64,000 nt of DNA, taken from Ilyomonas sp965199845 (GTDB lineage: Bacteria; Bacteroidota; Bacteroidia; Chitinophagales; Chitinophagaceae). The stretch spans positions 16,859 through 80,858 of the forward strand of contig CBDATZ010000008.1 of the NCBI GenBank assembly GCA_965199845.1, read 5' to 3'. The notes beneath the pieces are model-generated. The model did no database searches, was not told the DNA's origin, and saw only the letters and a list, made by a program, of their open reading frames with translations. A program made the position numbers and the translations under genes. This document shows, one piece after another, positions 44,811-53,375 of the stretch (positions are counted from its first letter, which is position 1; each line of letters starts with the position of its first letter).

Positions 44811-46343
44811 TTAGGAAAGCAATTGCAATGTATGTTTTATGCGTTTTACTGTTTCTTCCTTGCCAATAATTTCTGCTATTTCAAAAATGCCGGGACCAAA
44901 TTTTCCGCCAACCAGCATAATACGAAATGGAAGCATTAAGTCGCCGGGCTTTAGTAAATGGGCCGCTACAATTTCTTTAAATGTATTCTCTATTTCAGCG
45001 TGCTGCCAGGTTTCTGAAAATTCAAAACTTTTAATAACTTCTGTAAAAAATATAGCTTTTTGTTTATTCCATTTTGGTTTTATGGAACTAATATCAATGG
45101 TGTGTGGCGATTGAAAAAAGTAAGCCGCCTGTTCAATGAAATCTGTCAACAAAGTGCAGCGTTCTTTTACCAAATCAAGCACTTTGGTAAACTCATTTTC
45201 TGATGGAATTGAAATGCCTTTTTCTTCAAATAATTTTCTTACTTGTTGGCTGTAATGCGCAGCCGGCAAGCGTTTTATCCATTCCTGGTTGAACCATTTT
45301 GCTTTTTCGTAATCGAACTTAGCGCCGGCTTTATGAACACGTTCAATCGAAAATTTTTCTATTAGTTCCGGTAGAGTAAATATTTCCTGACCCGTATTAT
45401 CATTCCAGCCAAGTAAAGCCAGCATATTGATAAAAGCTTCCGGTAAGAAACCCGTTTCTTTAAAACCCGGCGTTATCTCTCCGGTATTCGGATCAACCCA
45501 GTTTTTAGCATACACCGGGAAGCCAAACTTTGCGCCATCGCGTTTGCTTAATTTTCCATGGCCATTGGGTTTTAATATGAGAGGAAAATGCGCCCATTGC
45601 GGCATCTTATCTTCGCCAAATAAATAGCGCCACAACAAGATATGAACCGGCGCGCTTGGCAGCCATTCTTCACCCCGAAACGCATGTGTAATCTTCATTA
45701 AAAAATCATCTGCTACAACAGCTAAATGATAGGTCGGCATTCCATCGGCTTTCAGTAAAACTTTATCATCTGTTGTTGATGTATTAAAGCTCACTTCACC
45801 ACGAATCATATCTGTAAATACAACATCTTCCGGCTGATCGGGCACTTTTATACGAATTACATAAGGCACGCCTTCACTAATCAATCTTGTTGTTTCATCT
45901 TCACCTAACGTTAATGAGTTGCGCATATAACCACGCGTGGTAACGCCATATTGTGCTGTGGCATGTTCTGTTTTATAAGTGTTGCGCATTTGTTCCAGTT
46001 CTGCCGGTGTATCAAACGCATAATATGCATAACCATCATTCACCAATTGCTCTGCATATAACTTATAGGTTGCTTTGCGCTCGCTTTGACGATATGGCGC
46101 AAAATTGCCGCCGTGCAAAACACTTTCATCAGGCTCTAAGCCGCACCAGGCAAGCGTTTCAAAAATATATTCTTCGGCGCCGGGCACAAAACGATTCTGA
46201 TCTGTATCTTCTATTCTAACTATAAAAGTTCCGCCGTGCTGCTTTGCAAATAAGTAATTAAACAATACGGTTCTTACACCGCCAAGATGCAAGCCACCTG
46301 TTGGCGAAGGCGCAAAACGAACACGCACATGTGAAGTATTCAT
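44811..46343 (-). CDS. gltX: glutamyl-tRNA synthetase
   Basis: The 510-residue class I synthetase has the HIGH-type motif in PSPTGGLHLGG (13-22) and the KMSKS-type motif KLSKR (264-268), then the C-terminal anticodon-binding part. It charges tRNA-Glu and, if non-discriminating, tRNA-Gln. Length and domain order are normal. A repeat-rich gap separates it from the cyclophilin gene. Confidence 0.97.
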   Translation of the reverse strand: MNTSHVRVRFAPSPTGGLHLGGVRTVLFNYLFAKQHGGTFIVRIEDTDQNRFVPGAEEYIFETLAWCGLEPDESVLHGGNFAPYRQSERKATYKLYAEQLVNDGYAYYAFDTPAELEQMRNTYKTEHATAQYGVTTRGYMRNSLTLGEDETTRLISEGVPYVIRIKVPDQPEDVVFTDMIRGEVSFNTSTTDDKVLLKADGMPTYHLAVVADDFLMKITHAFRGEEWLPSAPVHILLWRYLFGEDKMPQWAHFPLILKPNGHGKLSKRDGAKFGFPVYAKNWVDPNTGEITPGFKETGFLPEAFINMLALLGWNDNTGQEIFTLPELIEKFSIERVHKAGAKFDYEKAKWFNQEWIKRLPAAHYSQQVRKLFEEKGISIPSENEFTKVLDLVKERCTLLTDFIEQAAYFFQSPHTIDISSIKPKWNKQKAIFFTEVIKSFEFSETWQHAEIENTFKEIVAAHLLKPGDLMLPFRIMLVGGKFGPGIFEIAEIIGKEETVKRIKHTLQLLS

Positions 46344-46361
46344 CCGGCAAAAATAGAACGG

Positions 46362-46458
46362 GAATTATGAATTTGTAATTATGAATTATTAATGCCTGTA
46401 ATCGGTCTTCGTTTACAGATTGGCAACTCTTAATTTATAATTCATAATTTATAATTAT
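46362..46458. repeat. imperfect AT-rich inverted repeat between gltX and the cyclophilin gene
   Basis: AATTATGAATTAT recurs in inverted form on both sides of a central segment (about 46396-46430), within arms of tandem AATTATGAATT-like words. It lies just upstream of the gltX start. Similar short AT words occur in other gaps of this window. Confidence 0.5.
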
Positions 46459-47045
46459 CATAGTCGTTTAATATTGATAATTACAACCGGCGGCGTGAAA
46501 GCCTGATCATTTTCTGGACGATTATAAATTGTATTAACAACGTTCATTCCTTTTACAACTTTACCAAAGGCGGCATAACCTTGTTTGTCAGGATTGTTGT
46601 CGCCGCCAAAATCAAAACCAGGCTGATCATCCATACAAATAAAAAATTCAGACTTAGCAGTGCCGGGTTCTAACCTTGCCATAGACAAAATTCCTGTTTT
46701 GTGCAGGATGCCGGTTTGCTTTGTAGATTCATGCGGAATATCAGGTAACGATTGAGCTTTTGCGTAATTTGTTTTCCAGACTCCACCTTGTATCAAATCG
46801 CTTTTGATGGCATTCGATGGTTGATTATCATGATTTAAAATGCGGTAAAAAGAACTGGCTCTATATAAACCAGCATCAGCATTACGAAGAAATGCACCTG
46901 CCGTTTGCGGCGCTTTATCTGTATATAATTCAACTTCAATATCGCCTGCATCGGTTTGTATAATTGCGTGCGGATGATTGTATTTTGGCGATGAACATGA
47001 AATATATAAGCAAAATAAAAAGGCACACAAAAAAGACAACTTCAT
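46458..47045 (-). CDS. peptidyl-prolyl cis-trans isomerase (cyclophilin type), lipoprotein
   Basis: The 195-residue protein has a signal peptide with a lipobox-like YISC (Cys about 17) and a compact cyclophilin domain: IQTDAGDIEVELYTDKAPQT, GILSMARLEPGTAKSEFFIC and YAAFGKVVKGMNVV. The catalytic Arg of classical cyclophilins is not at the usual F-x-R-x-I place (SSFYRILN), where it does appear as FYRIL. It probably folds envelope proteins in the periplasm. Its start overlaps the methyltransferase stop by 4 nt (ATGA), so the two are coupled. Confidence 0.88.
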   Translation of the reverse strand: MKLSFLCAFLFCLYISCSSPKYNHPHAIIQTDAGDIEVELYTDKAPQTAGAFLRNADAGLYRASSFYRILNHDNQPSNAIKSDLIQGGVWKTNYAKAQSLPDIPHESTKQTGILHKTGILSMARLEPGTAKSEFFICMDDQPGFDFGGDNNPDKQGYAAFGKVVKGMNVVNTIYNRPENDQAFTPPVVIINIKRL

Positions 47046-47740
47046 AACGATTCTTTTATGGTAAGCTTTACAAGATACTGGTCAAATTTATCTTCAAATA
47101 AAACACTTGCTTGCCAACCTTCTTCGGTTGCAATTTGCAAGAGCAATTTTCGATCAATATAAAGCCAGGTAAACCAATCTGTTTTCTGTTTTTTATATTC
47201 ATATTGATAAGCAATTTCACCATAATAATTTTCTTGATTTGGTAATTTATAATCGTATAAATAAGCTACATCCGACGAATCAAAAATCATTTGTCCTTCC
47301 TGATGAAGCAATGTTTTTGCATGTTGTAGAAAACGCCGCAAGCCTGCTATATCGCCGGCCAAACCAATTCCATTCATCAACAATAATATGGTTTGAAATT
47401 GCTTTTCATCATAAGCAAAAACATTACGAACCTGCGCTTGTTTTACGCCGCGTAATTTCATAATTTCTACAGCTTTTGGCGATATATCAATGGCGGTTAC
47501 TTCGTGTCCGCTTTCCTGCAATGCCAAAGCATGGCTGCCTGCGCCTGCACCAATATCAAGAACATTTCCTTTGCATTCCTGCAAAGCAATTTGCTCCAAA
47601 CGTGGCATTCTTTCTTTATCTCTGAAGTATAATTTTACCGGCATATCTTCCTTTTCGCCGTACGTGTTATGTATCCAAAGTTTAGAAGGTTTTAATTTAC
47701 AATAATAATCGTACATCGCTTGACCTAACACATCTTTCAT
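47042..47740 (-). CDS. class I SAM-dependent methyltransferase
   Basis: The 232-residue protein (ATG 47740 chosen over an upstream TTG at 47776) has motif I VLDIGAGAGSHALAL and VTAIDISPKAV, the SAM-binding signature, and LLLMNGIGLAG in the motif IV region. The substrate cannot be told; a small molecule is likely. It precedes the cyclophilin gene with a 4-nt overlap. Confidence 0.85.
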   Translation of the reverse strand: MKDVLGQAMYDYYCKLKPSKLWIHNTYGEKEDMPVKLYFRDKERMPRLEQIALQECKGNVLDIGAGAGSHALALQESGHEVTAIDISPKAVEIMKLRGVKQAQVRNVFAYDEKQFQTILLLMNGIGLAGDIAGLRRFLQHAKTLLHQEGQMIFDSSDVAYLYDYKLPNQENYYGEIAYQYEYKKQKTDWFTWLYIDRKLLLQIATEEGWQASVLFEDKFDQYLVKLTIKESL

Positions 47741-47865
47741 ATCAATAAAATACAAAAATGGATAAAGAGAAAGCAATACAGAAATCTATTCTGTTTGCCG
47801 CCTGATTAATTCGATAAATTAGTTATCGAAATCAACTTAAGTCAACCAATTCTCCTTCACTCTAT

Positions 47866-47873
47866 TACTTTTG
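47866..47873 (+). promoter_or_regulatory. -7 element upstream of the class D beta-lactamase homologue
   Basis: TACTTTTG matches TAnnTTTG 22 bp before the start codon. No TTG is found at the expected -33 distance. Confidence 0.3.
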
Positions 47874-47895
47874 CTCATCAAAGAATATTTCATAA

Positions 47896-48711
47896 ATGAT
47901 ACGATTTCAAACTTTTTTTGCTTTCCTGTTTATCAGTTTCCTGTTAAACGCCTGCACGCCAAACAATGTTAAGGTTGACGATTCATTAAAAAAATATTTC
48001 GATGACAACAAAGTAACCGGAGCCTTTGGTTTATTTGATAATGGGCAAGGAAATTTTACCATTTATAATTTGCCTCGCTACCGCGATTCTGCTTATTTGC
48101 CGGCTTCTACTTTTAAAGTTGTCAACTCGTTAATTGGCTTGCAAACCGGAAGAATTTCCGGCGAGAATATGATTATAAAATGGGATGGCGTAGTTAGACC
48201 AATCGCCGCCTGGAACAAAGACCTCACTATGACTGAGGCTTTCAAAGTATCGGCGGTTCCTTATTACCAGGAAGTTGCCCGCAGAATCGGGAAAGATACC
48301 ATGCAGGTTTGGTTGGATAGCCTTCATTACGGAACACAAAAAATAACAACCCGGATTGATACTTTCTGGCTCGATAATTCACTCAAAATAAAACCTGATG
48401 AAGAACTTGGTTTGATGAAGAAATTATATTTTCAGCAGCTGCCTTTTGATAAACGCCCGCAGACGATTGTGAAAAAAGTAATGCTCCAGGAAAGCAACGC
48501 AAACTATCAGCTGAGCTATAAAACAGGTTGGGGAACGAAAGAAAACGGCGATGCGCTTGGCTGGGTTGTCGGCTGGATAGAAGAGAACCAGCATCCTTAT
48601 TTTTTTGTATTGAACGTGGAAGGACCGAACAATATCGATATGGTTACGGTACGCATGAACATCCTGAAAGGCATCTTAAAACAACTCGGCTTTTTTGAAG
48701 GGAAGAAATAG
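47896..48711 (+). CDS. class D (OXA-type) beta-lactamase homologue
   Basis: The 271-residue protein has the class D motifs: S71-x-x-K74 in ASTFKVVN, SAV (119-121), the YGN position reading YGT (145-147), FWLDNSLKI with the carbamate-supporting Trp (158), and KTGWG (209-213), then GWVVGWIE. These serine enzymes hydrolyse beta-lactams through a carboxylated Lys74. A signal peptide with Cys20 in LLNAC suggests lipid anchoring. No mobile element flanks it, so it looks like a chromosomal intrinsic gene. Antibiotic hydrolysis is not implied by the motifs alone; the YGT change is noted. Confidence 0.88.
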   Translation: MIRFQTFFAFLFISFLLNACTPNNVKVDDSLKKYFDDNKVTGAFGLFDNGQGNFTIYNLPRYRDSAYLPASTFKVVNSLIGLQTGRISGENMIIKWDGVVRPIAAWNKDLTMTEAFKVSAVPYYQEVARRIGKDTMQVWLDSLHYGTQKITTRIDTFWLDNSLKIKPDEELGLMKKLYFQQLPFDKRPQTIVKKVMLQESNANYQLSYKTGWGTKENGDALGWVVGWIEENQHPYFFVLNVEGPNNIDMVTVRMNILKGILKQLGFFEGKK

Positions 48712-48719
48712 ATAAAAAT

Positions 48720-48795
48720 AAAAAGTAAAAATGTAAAAGTTAATTGTAGAGTCAGCGTAATAACATTCCGTTTTTACTTTTTACTTTTAAGTTTT
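48720..48795. repeat. AT-rich imperfect inverted repeat before batB
   Basis: AAAAGTAAAAA and its complement recur on both sides of a central 40-bp segment. The arms are low-complexity A- and T-runs. It may serve as a weak terminator of the beta-lactamase transcript. Confidence 0.4.
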
Positions 48796-48800
48796 TTACT

Positions 48801-49811
48801 ATGCTTTCTTTCGAAAATAATACATATCTGCTCGGTTTACTTCTTATCATTCCGCTTACGCTGCTGTTTGTTGCTGTGCTTCGCTGGAAGCGCAATGTGC
48901 GCAAAGAATTGGGCGATGCAAACCTGATAGATAATCTTACCAATAACTATTCTCCCAAATTATACAATGCAAAATTTATTGCTGTTCTTATTGCCATTAT
49001 ACTTGGTATTATAGGTTTGGCAAATCTTCGCAAACCGGCAAATGGCGATAACGAAAAGCGCGCTGGTATTGATGTTATTATTGCGCTCGATGTAAGTAAA
49101 AGTATGCTGAGCCAGGACGTAAAACCAACAAGGCTTGATAAAGCAAAACAATGTGTTAGTTTATTGATAGATCAGTTGAGCGATAATCGTGTTGGCTTAG
49201 TTGTGTTTGCGGGACAAGCCGTTTTGCAAATGCCGTTGACGTCAGACGTTGCGGCTTCCAAATTATATGTAAGCAACGCCATGCCAGACGCCGTTCCGTT
49301 GCAGGGAACTAATATTAATAACGCTTTGGAAATTTGCAGCAGTTCGTTAGACACAAAAGAAAAAAAATACAAAGCAGTTGTATTGATTACCGATGGTGAA
49401 GATCACAATACAAAAACAAAAGAGATATTACAACAGTTGTACGATGATGGCGTAATTGTATATACCGTTGGCATCGGAACCAAAGAAGGCGCGCCGATTA
49501 TAGAAGCCGGTAATGTTTATAAAACAGACATCAACGGGCAAACGGTAATATCAAAACTGAACCCGGATGAGCTGAGAACGATTGCAGAAAAAACCGGCGG
49601 TATTTATTATCATCTCGATAATTCTGAAACAACGGCAACAGACCTCGCTTCGCAGTTAAATAACAGGGAAAAAAAATTAATTAACGGGCAAGGTGGCGAT
49701 CATCAATATAGTTCTTTATATCCGGCTTTCGCTGCGCTGATGTTGCTGTTTTTAGTTGCTGAAATTTTTATTCCTGAAGTGAAAAAGAGAAGAATGTATG
49801 AAAAGAAATAA
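48801..49811 (+). CDS. batB: BatB-like von Willebrand factor A domain membrane protein
   Basis: The 336-residue protein has two N-terminal membrane segments (10-28, 58-76), a VWA domain with the metal site DVSKS (97-101), TDGED for the second part, and a C-terminal membrane segment. This is the BatA/BatB layout of the Bacteroidota aerotolerance operon; LRKP just after the second segment and the downstream TPR gene favour BatB. No BatA, MoxR or DUF58 gene precedes it. It overlaps the next gene by 14 nt. Confidence 0.85.
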   Translation: MLSFENNTYLLGLLLIIPLTLLFVAVLRWKRNVRKELGDANLIDNLTNNYSPKLYNAKFIAVLIAIILGIIGLANLRKPANGDNEKRAGIDVIIALDVSKSMLSQDVKPTRLDKAKQCVSLLIDQLSDNRVGLVVFAGQAVLQMPLTSDVAASKLYVSNAMPDAVPLQGTNINNALEICSSSLDTKEKKYKAVVLITDGEDHNTKTKEILQQLYDDGVIVYTVGIGTKEGAPIIEAGNVYKTDINGQTVISKLNPDELRTIAEKTGGIYYHLDNSETTATDLASQLNNREKKLINGQGGDHQYSSLYPAFAALMLLFLVAEIFIPEVKKRRMYEKK

Positions 49812-50493
49812 CGTGCCGGGTATAAATTATCAGCGTTCAGCAATCAGCGTTCGGCTACAGCCAAAACGCTTACGTATCCTGGCTTTCAGCTTTTTGTTTT
49901 CAGCATTCAGTTTTATTTCATTTTCATCGTTTTCTCAAAAAACAAATGAAGCTGTAAAGCAAGGCAATGAAGCGTACCGGAAAAATGATTTTACGACAGC
50001 CATAAAAGATTACACCAAAGCTTTACAGGAAGATAATAAAAATGCAGCTGCTAAATTTAACCTGGCAAATGCGCAACAGAAAAGCAATAACACAGAAGCC
50101 GCAGCCGAAAATTATGATGATATAATCGGCAGTTCTACAGATGCCGATTTGCAATCGAAAGCTTACTACAATAAAGGCTTAGCAATGCTTCAGCAAAAAA
50201 AAGTAGATGCCGCGATAGATGCTTTTAAACAATCGTTGCGTTTGTCGCCGACAGATAACGATACGCGCGAAAATTTACAGAAAGCATTAGCTGCCAAACA
50301 AGTTCCGCCGCCGCCAAAGCAACAACCGCAGCAAAATAAAGGTGAAAAAAAACAACCGGAGCAGCAGAAACCTAAGATGGATAAGAAGATGATGGAACAG
50401 AAATTTAAAATGCTGGAAGACCAGGAAAAACAACTGCAGCAACAAGTTCAAAAACAAAAAATAAATACCCGCGACCCCGAAAAAGACTGGTAA
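49798..50493 (+). CDS. batC: BatC-like TPR repeat protein
   Basis: The 231-residue protein has three TPR units (about 60-160: NEAYRKNDFTTAIKDYTKAL, AAAKFNLANAQQ, AYYNKGLAMLQQKKVDAAID), then a Pro/Gln/Lys-rich tail with PPPPKQQPQQN and a coiled-coil-like end. The N-terminal ~40 residues are odd: the DNA (49829-49910) carries the direct repeat ATCAGCGTTC (49829-49838, 49843-49852) and low-complexity TTTCAGC words, and the predicted membrane/signal segment FSFLFSAFSFISF is encoded by them. A shorter start is possible. No BatD or BatE follows. Confidence 0.78.
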   Translation: MKRNNVPGINYQRSAISVRLQPKRLRILAFSFLFSAFSFISFSSFSQKTNEAVKQGNEAYRKNDFTTAIKDYTKALQEDNKNAAAKFNLANAQQKSNNTEAAAENYDDIIGSSTDADLQSKAYYNKGLAMLQQKKVDAAIDAFKQSLRLSPTDNDTRENLQKALAAKQVPPPPKQQPQQNKGEKKQPEQQKPKMDKKMMEQKFKMLEDQEKQLQQQVQKQKINTRDPEKDW

Positions 50494-50562
50494 TTTTCTT
50501 GGTAAGTCTATGCTTATCTTGCGGCAGAAAATTTATTTGTCTCAGGAATAAGATACATAATC

Positions 50563-51120
50563 ATGATGGAAAATACAGCCGCCAAAACGGCTCAGCAATA
50601 CGATGCTGCCGTTGCTGTTTGCAAAGATATTTTTGATAAAAAAACAATAGATTACGGCACGTCATGGCGCGTGCTGCGCACCATTTCTGTGGTTGATCAA
50701 ATCTTCATTAAAGCGTTACGTATTCGCACCTTACAGGAAGTAAAAGAACAAATGGTAAGCGATGATATTCCCGGCGAGTTTAAAGGAATTTTGAACTATG
50801 CTGCGATTGGATTGATTCAATTGCAAATGCCTTCTGCAATAGAAGAGTTAGCTCCGCAAATTGCATCTCAACTTTATACCGAACAAATTTCGATGGCGAA
50901 ACAAACCATGATAGCTAAGAATCACGATTACGGCGAAGCTTGGCGCGATATGAGCCAGCAAAGCTTTGTTGATTTGATTTTGGTGAAGTTGCTACGCATT
51001 AAACAGATTTTGTTGAATGAAGGCAGAACCCTTATCAGTGAAGGTATTGACGCTAATTATATTGATATTATAAACTATGCTGCTTTTGCTTTAATATTGA
51101 TAGAAGAAAACAGCAAATAG
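50563..51120 (+). CDS. DUF1599 domain protein, tandem duplicate
   Basis: The 185-residue protein is a DUF1599 protein in two copies: YGTSWRVLRTISVVDQIFIKALRI (42-65) and YGEAWRDMSQQSFVDLILVKLLRI (124-147) align, each followed by a helix with INYAA. Function is unknown. It precedes a DoxX-type gene by 4 bp, a common Bacteroidota pairing. Confidence 0.82.
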   Translation: MMENTAAKTAQQYDAAVAVCKDIFDKKTIDYGTSWRVLRTISVVDQIFIKALRIRTLQEVKEQMVSDDIPGEFKGILNYAAIGLIQLQMPSAIEELAPQIASQLYTEQISMAKQTMIAKNHDYGEAWRDMSQQSFVDLILVKLLRIKQILLNEGRTLISEGIDANYIDIINYAAFALILIEENSK

Positions 51121-51124
51121 TTAC

Positions 51125-52237
51125 ATGAAAAGGAATTCCGTATTACGCGTTATCCGCTGGATTGTTGGTGTTCTTTTTATTTTTTCAGGATTGATAAAAG
51201 CGAACGACCCGCTTGGATTGAGCTATAAAATGCAGGAGTTTTTTGAAGCCTGGCACATGACGTATCTGAACGATTATGCTTTGCCGCTTTCTCTTGTAAT
51301 GAATGTGTTTGAAGTGTTGGCCGGCGTGGCAATTATTGTTGGCTGGCGCATGAAACTCTTTAGCTGGCTGCTTCTCCTGCTCATTATTTTCTTTACTTTT
51401 TTAACTGGCTATGCAACTTATTCGGGTAAGTTTAAAAGCTGCGGCTGTTTTGGCGATTGTGTTCCTTTATCACCTTTCCAATCTTTTTTGAAAGACATTA
51501 TTCTGCTGATTCTGATCATTATTATTTTCATCAACCGCAATCGTATTGAACAGGCGTTTCGTTTTAAGATGCTTTCTTTTTTTATTATATTGTTTACGGT
51601 TGTTGGCGTATCGCTTTTCGAAAGTTATGTTCTTACATATTTACCTGTGTTAGATTGTTTGCCATATAAGCAAGGCAATGATTTGTTAGAACAAATGAAA
51701 GTGCCTGCCAGCGCTGTCAGCGATAGCTTTGCTTTGACTTTCAAATATAAAAAAGCGGGTAAAGAAGTTGAGTTTGACCAGGAACATTTTCCGGATGATT
51801 TTGACAGTACGTATGAATTTGTTGATCGTTATGATAAACTGGTAAGACAAGGAACCGCAACGCCTCCCATTACCGATTTTGCTTTGCAAACACTTGGTGG
51901 AAATGATACGACTTCAGCTATTTTAAACCAGCCAAAATATGTTTTGGCTTTTGTTCAGAATTTTATCAAATGGAACAAGCAGGCAGATGAATTTCATGTG
52001 GTTGATACTTTTTGCAGGGCACATCAGATTCCGTTATTCGTCATTACGCCTTCGCCGCAGCAAGCTGTACAATCTTTGCCGGCCGGAACAAATATTCTTC
52101 GCTGCGATGCCACAGTTTTGAAAACTGCAGCTCGTGTAAATGCCACTTATTTTGTAATGGAAAAAGCGGTTGTTAAAAAGAAAGTAAGCTATGCTGCAAA
52201 AAATAAAGTAATCAAATATTTGAGTGAGAGTGATTAA
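51125..52237 (+). CDS. BT_3928-type DoxX/MauE membrane protein
   Basis: The 370-residue protein begins with a DoxX/MauE-type four-helix membrane domain (IVGVLFIFSGLIKANDP, then GWRMKLFSWLLLLLIIFF and FKSCGCFGDC), followed by a further segment and a periplasmic thioredoxin-like part of about 150 residues. The FKSCGCFGDC cysteines are typical of the BT_3928 group. The role is unknown, perhaps in redox control. It directly follows the DUF1599 gene. Confidence 0.8.
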   Translation: MKRNSVLRVIRWIVGVLFIFSGLIKANDPLGLSYKMQEFFEAWHMTYLNDYALPLSLVMNVFEVLAGVAIIVGWRMKLFSWLLLLLIIFFTFLTGYATYSGKFKSCGCFGDCVPLSPFQSFLKDIILLILIIIIFINRNRIEQAFRFKMLSFFIILFTVVGVSLFESYVLTYLPVLDCLPYKQGNDLLEQMKVPASAVSDSFALTFKYKKAGKEVEFDQEHFPDDFDSTYEFVDRYDKLVRQGTATPPITDFALQTLGGNDTTSAILNQPKYVLAFVQNFIKWNKQADEFHVVDTFCRAHQIPLFVITPSPQQAVQSLPAGTNILRCDATVLKTAARVNATYFVMEKAVVKKKVSYAAKNKVIKYLSESD

Positions 52238-52246
52238 GAATTTAGC

Positions 52247-52528
52247 CTACTGTATTACCACATTCGTAATTACTTTCTCGCCAAGCGCTTCGTTTACACG
52301 CTCCATAATTTTTTCTTTTTGATAAAGCAATTCGTTTTTTAATGGACCGACTGCCGTTGTAATAAATAAAGTACTGTTGATAATATGGATTTTTTCTGTG
52401 TATTTGGCAATGGTTTTTCCCATCAGTTGCAGCCAGACTTCTTCTATCTGGGCAGAGCGCAGACCATTTTTGATATTGCTTTTGCTGATGAAATTCTTAA
52501 GTGCGCTGCCAATATGATATTCACTCAT
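52247..52528 (-). CDS. DUF721 (DciA-like) protein
   Basis: The 93-residue protein has the DUF721 pattern: SALKNFISKSNIKNGL, IEEVWLQLMGKTIAKYT and LFITTAVGPLKNELLYQKEKIMERVNEALG. DciA proteins load the replicative helicase in bacteria lacking DnaC. Here the short Bacteroidota form is present. It is convergent with the DoxX gene, 9 bp apart. RecF, a frequent neighbour, is not here. Confidence 0.78.
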   Translation of the reverse strand: MSEYHIGSALKNFISKSNIKNGLRSAQIEEVWLQLMGKTIAKYTEKIHIINSTLFITTAVGPLKNELLYQKEKIMERVNEALGEKVITNVVIQ

Positions 52529-52685
52529 AAAAAGTTGGTTTTTGGTAAAAGATAGTTGATTTATATTAACTCAATTCTATTGAAAACAACAAATCTTCAA
52601 TTGCAACAGGCGATTCTTCAAATTATCAAAAGCTGTTAATATAAACATTCGCTTGCAACAGCAACAAATGATATATTGTGAGCTT

Positions 52686-53345
52686 TTATATTTTGAGATA
52701 CGTCATCAACAAATCGTAATTCTCGCGCAATTCATTTTCATAAGCTTCTTCGCCAAAGAAATAACGGATCGTATAATCGTAACGTTGCAGCGTAGCAAGA
52801 ACATCTGAAACCTCTGTCTTATTTAGTTTGATGGTAACGATGAATAAACCGGTTCCCGCTTCGGTAAACGTATTTAACTGTACGATACTCGCATTATTAG
52901 TTTCTACCAAACGGGAAATTTCGCCGACAGCATAATGAATACGTTCCATTTCGAGAACGATGATAGCACCGGCTTCTTCTACATTTTGAAATGCCGCCGC
53001 TGCATGCATAAGCTCGATATTTGTAATAACACCTTGCAATTGCATTTCTGCATTAATAACCGGAAGTACGGTTAAATCGTTGGCAGAAGCGATTTTGAGC
53101 GCTGATAAAAAATGTTCCTGCGGCTGCACAGAAACTTTTGCCAGGTTCATTTCTAATGTCGCAACGGTTGCTGATTCATCTTCATCAAGCAAGTCGGTTT
53201 TAGCAATAACACCCGCATATTGCTCGCCATTAACAACAGGAAGATGTTGCACATCATAATCGTCCATGAACTGGAGAGCCAGAGAAATTTTATCGAATAA
53301 ATGAACTACGGGGTAGTTCACAATCGGAAGCTGATTTACAAGCAT
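52686..53345 (-). CDS. CBS domain protein
   Basis: The 219-residue protein has two CBS motifs (FDKISLALQFMDDYDVQHLPVVNGEQYAGVI in part, and HFLSALKIASANDLTVLPVINAEMQLQGVI in part) and a C-terminal ACT-like region (AIIVLEMERIHYAVGEISRL and after). Such proteins bind adenine nucleotides or amino acids as sensors. Its start is 30 bp after the hydrolase stop on the same strand, so they may form an operon. The regulated partner is unknown. Confidence 0.85.
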   Translation of the reverse strand: MLVNQLPIVNYPVVHLFDKISLALQFMDDYDVQHLPVVNGEQYAGVIAKTDLLDEDESATVATLEMNLAKVSVQPQEHFLSALKIASANDLTVLPVINAEMQLQGVITNIELMHAAAAFQNVEEAGAIIVLEMERIHYAVGEISRLVETNNASIVQLNTFTEAGTGLFIVTIKLNKTEVSDVLATLQRYDYTIRYFFGEEAYENELRENYDLLMTYLKI

Positions 53346-53375
53346 TAAAAACCTTTTTTAAACAGACAAAAAAAA

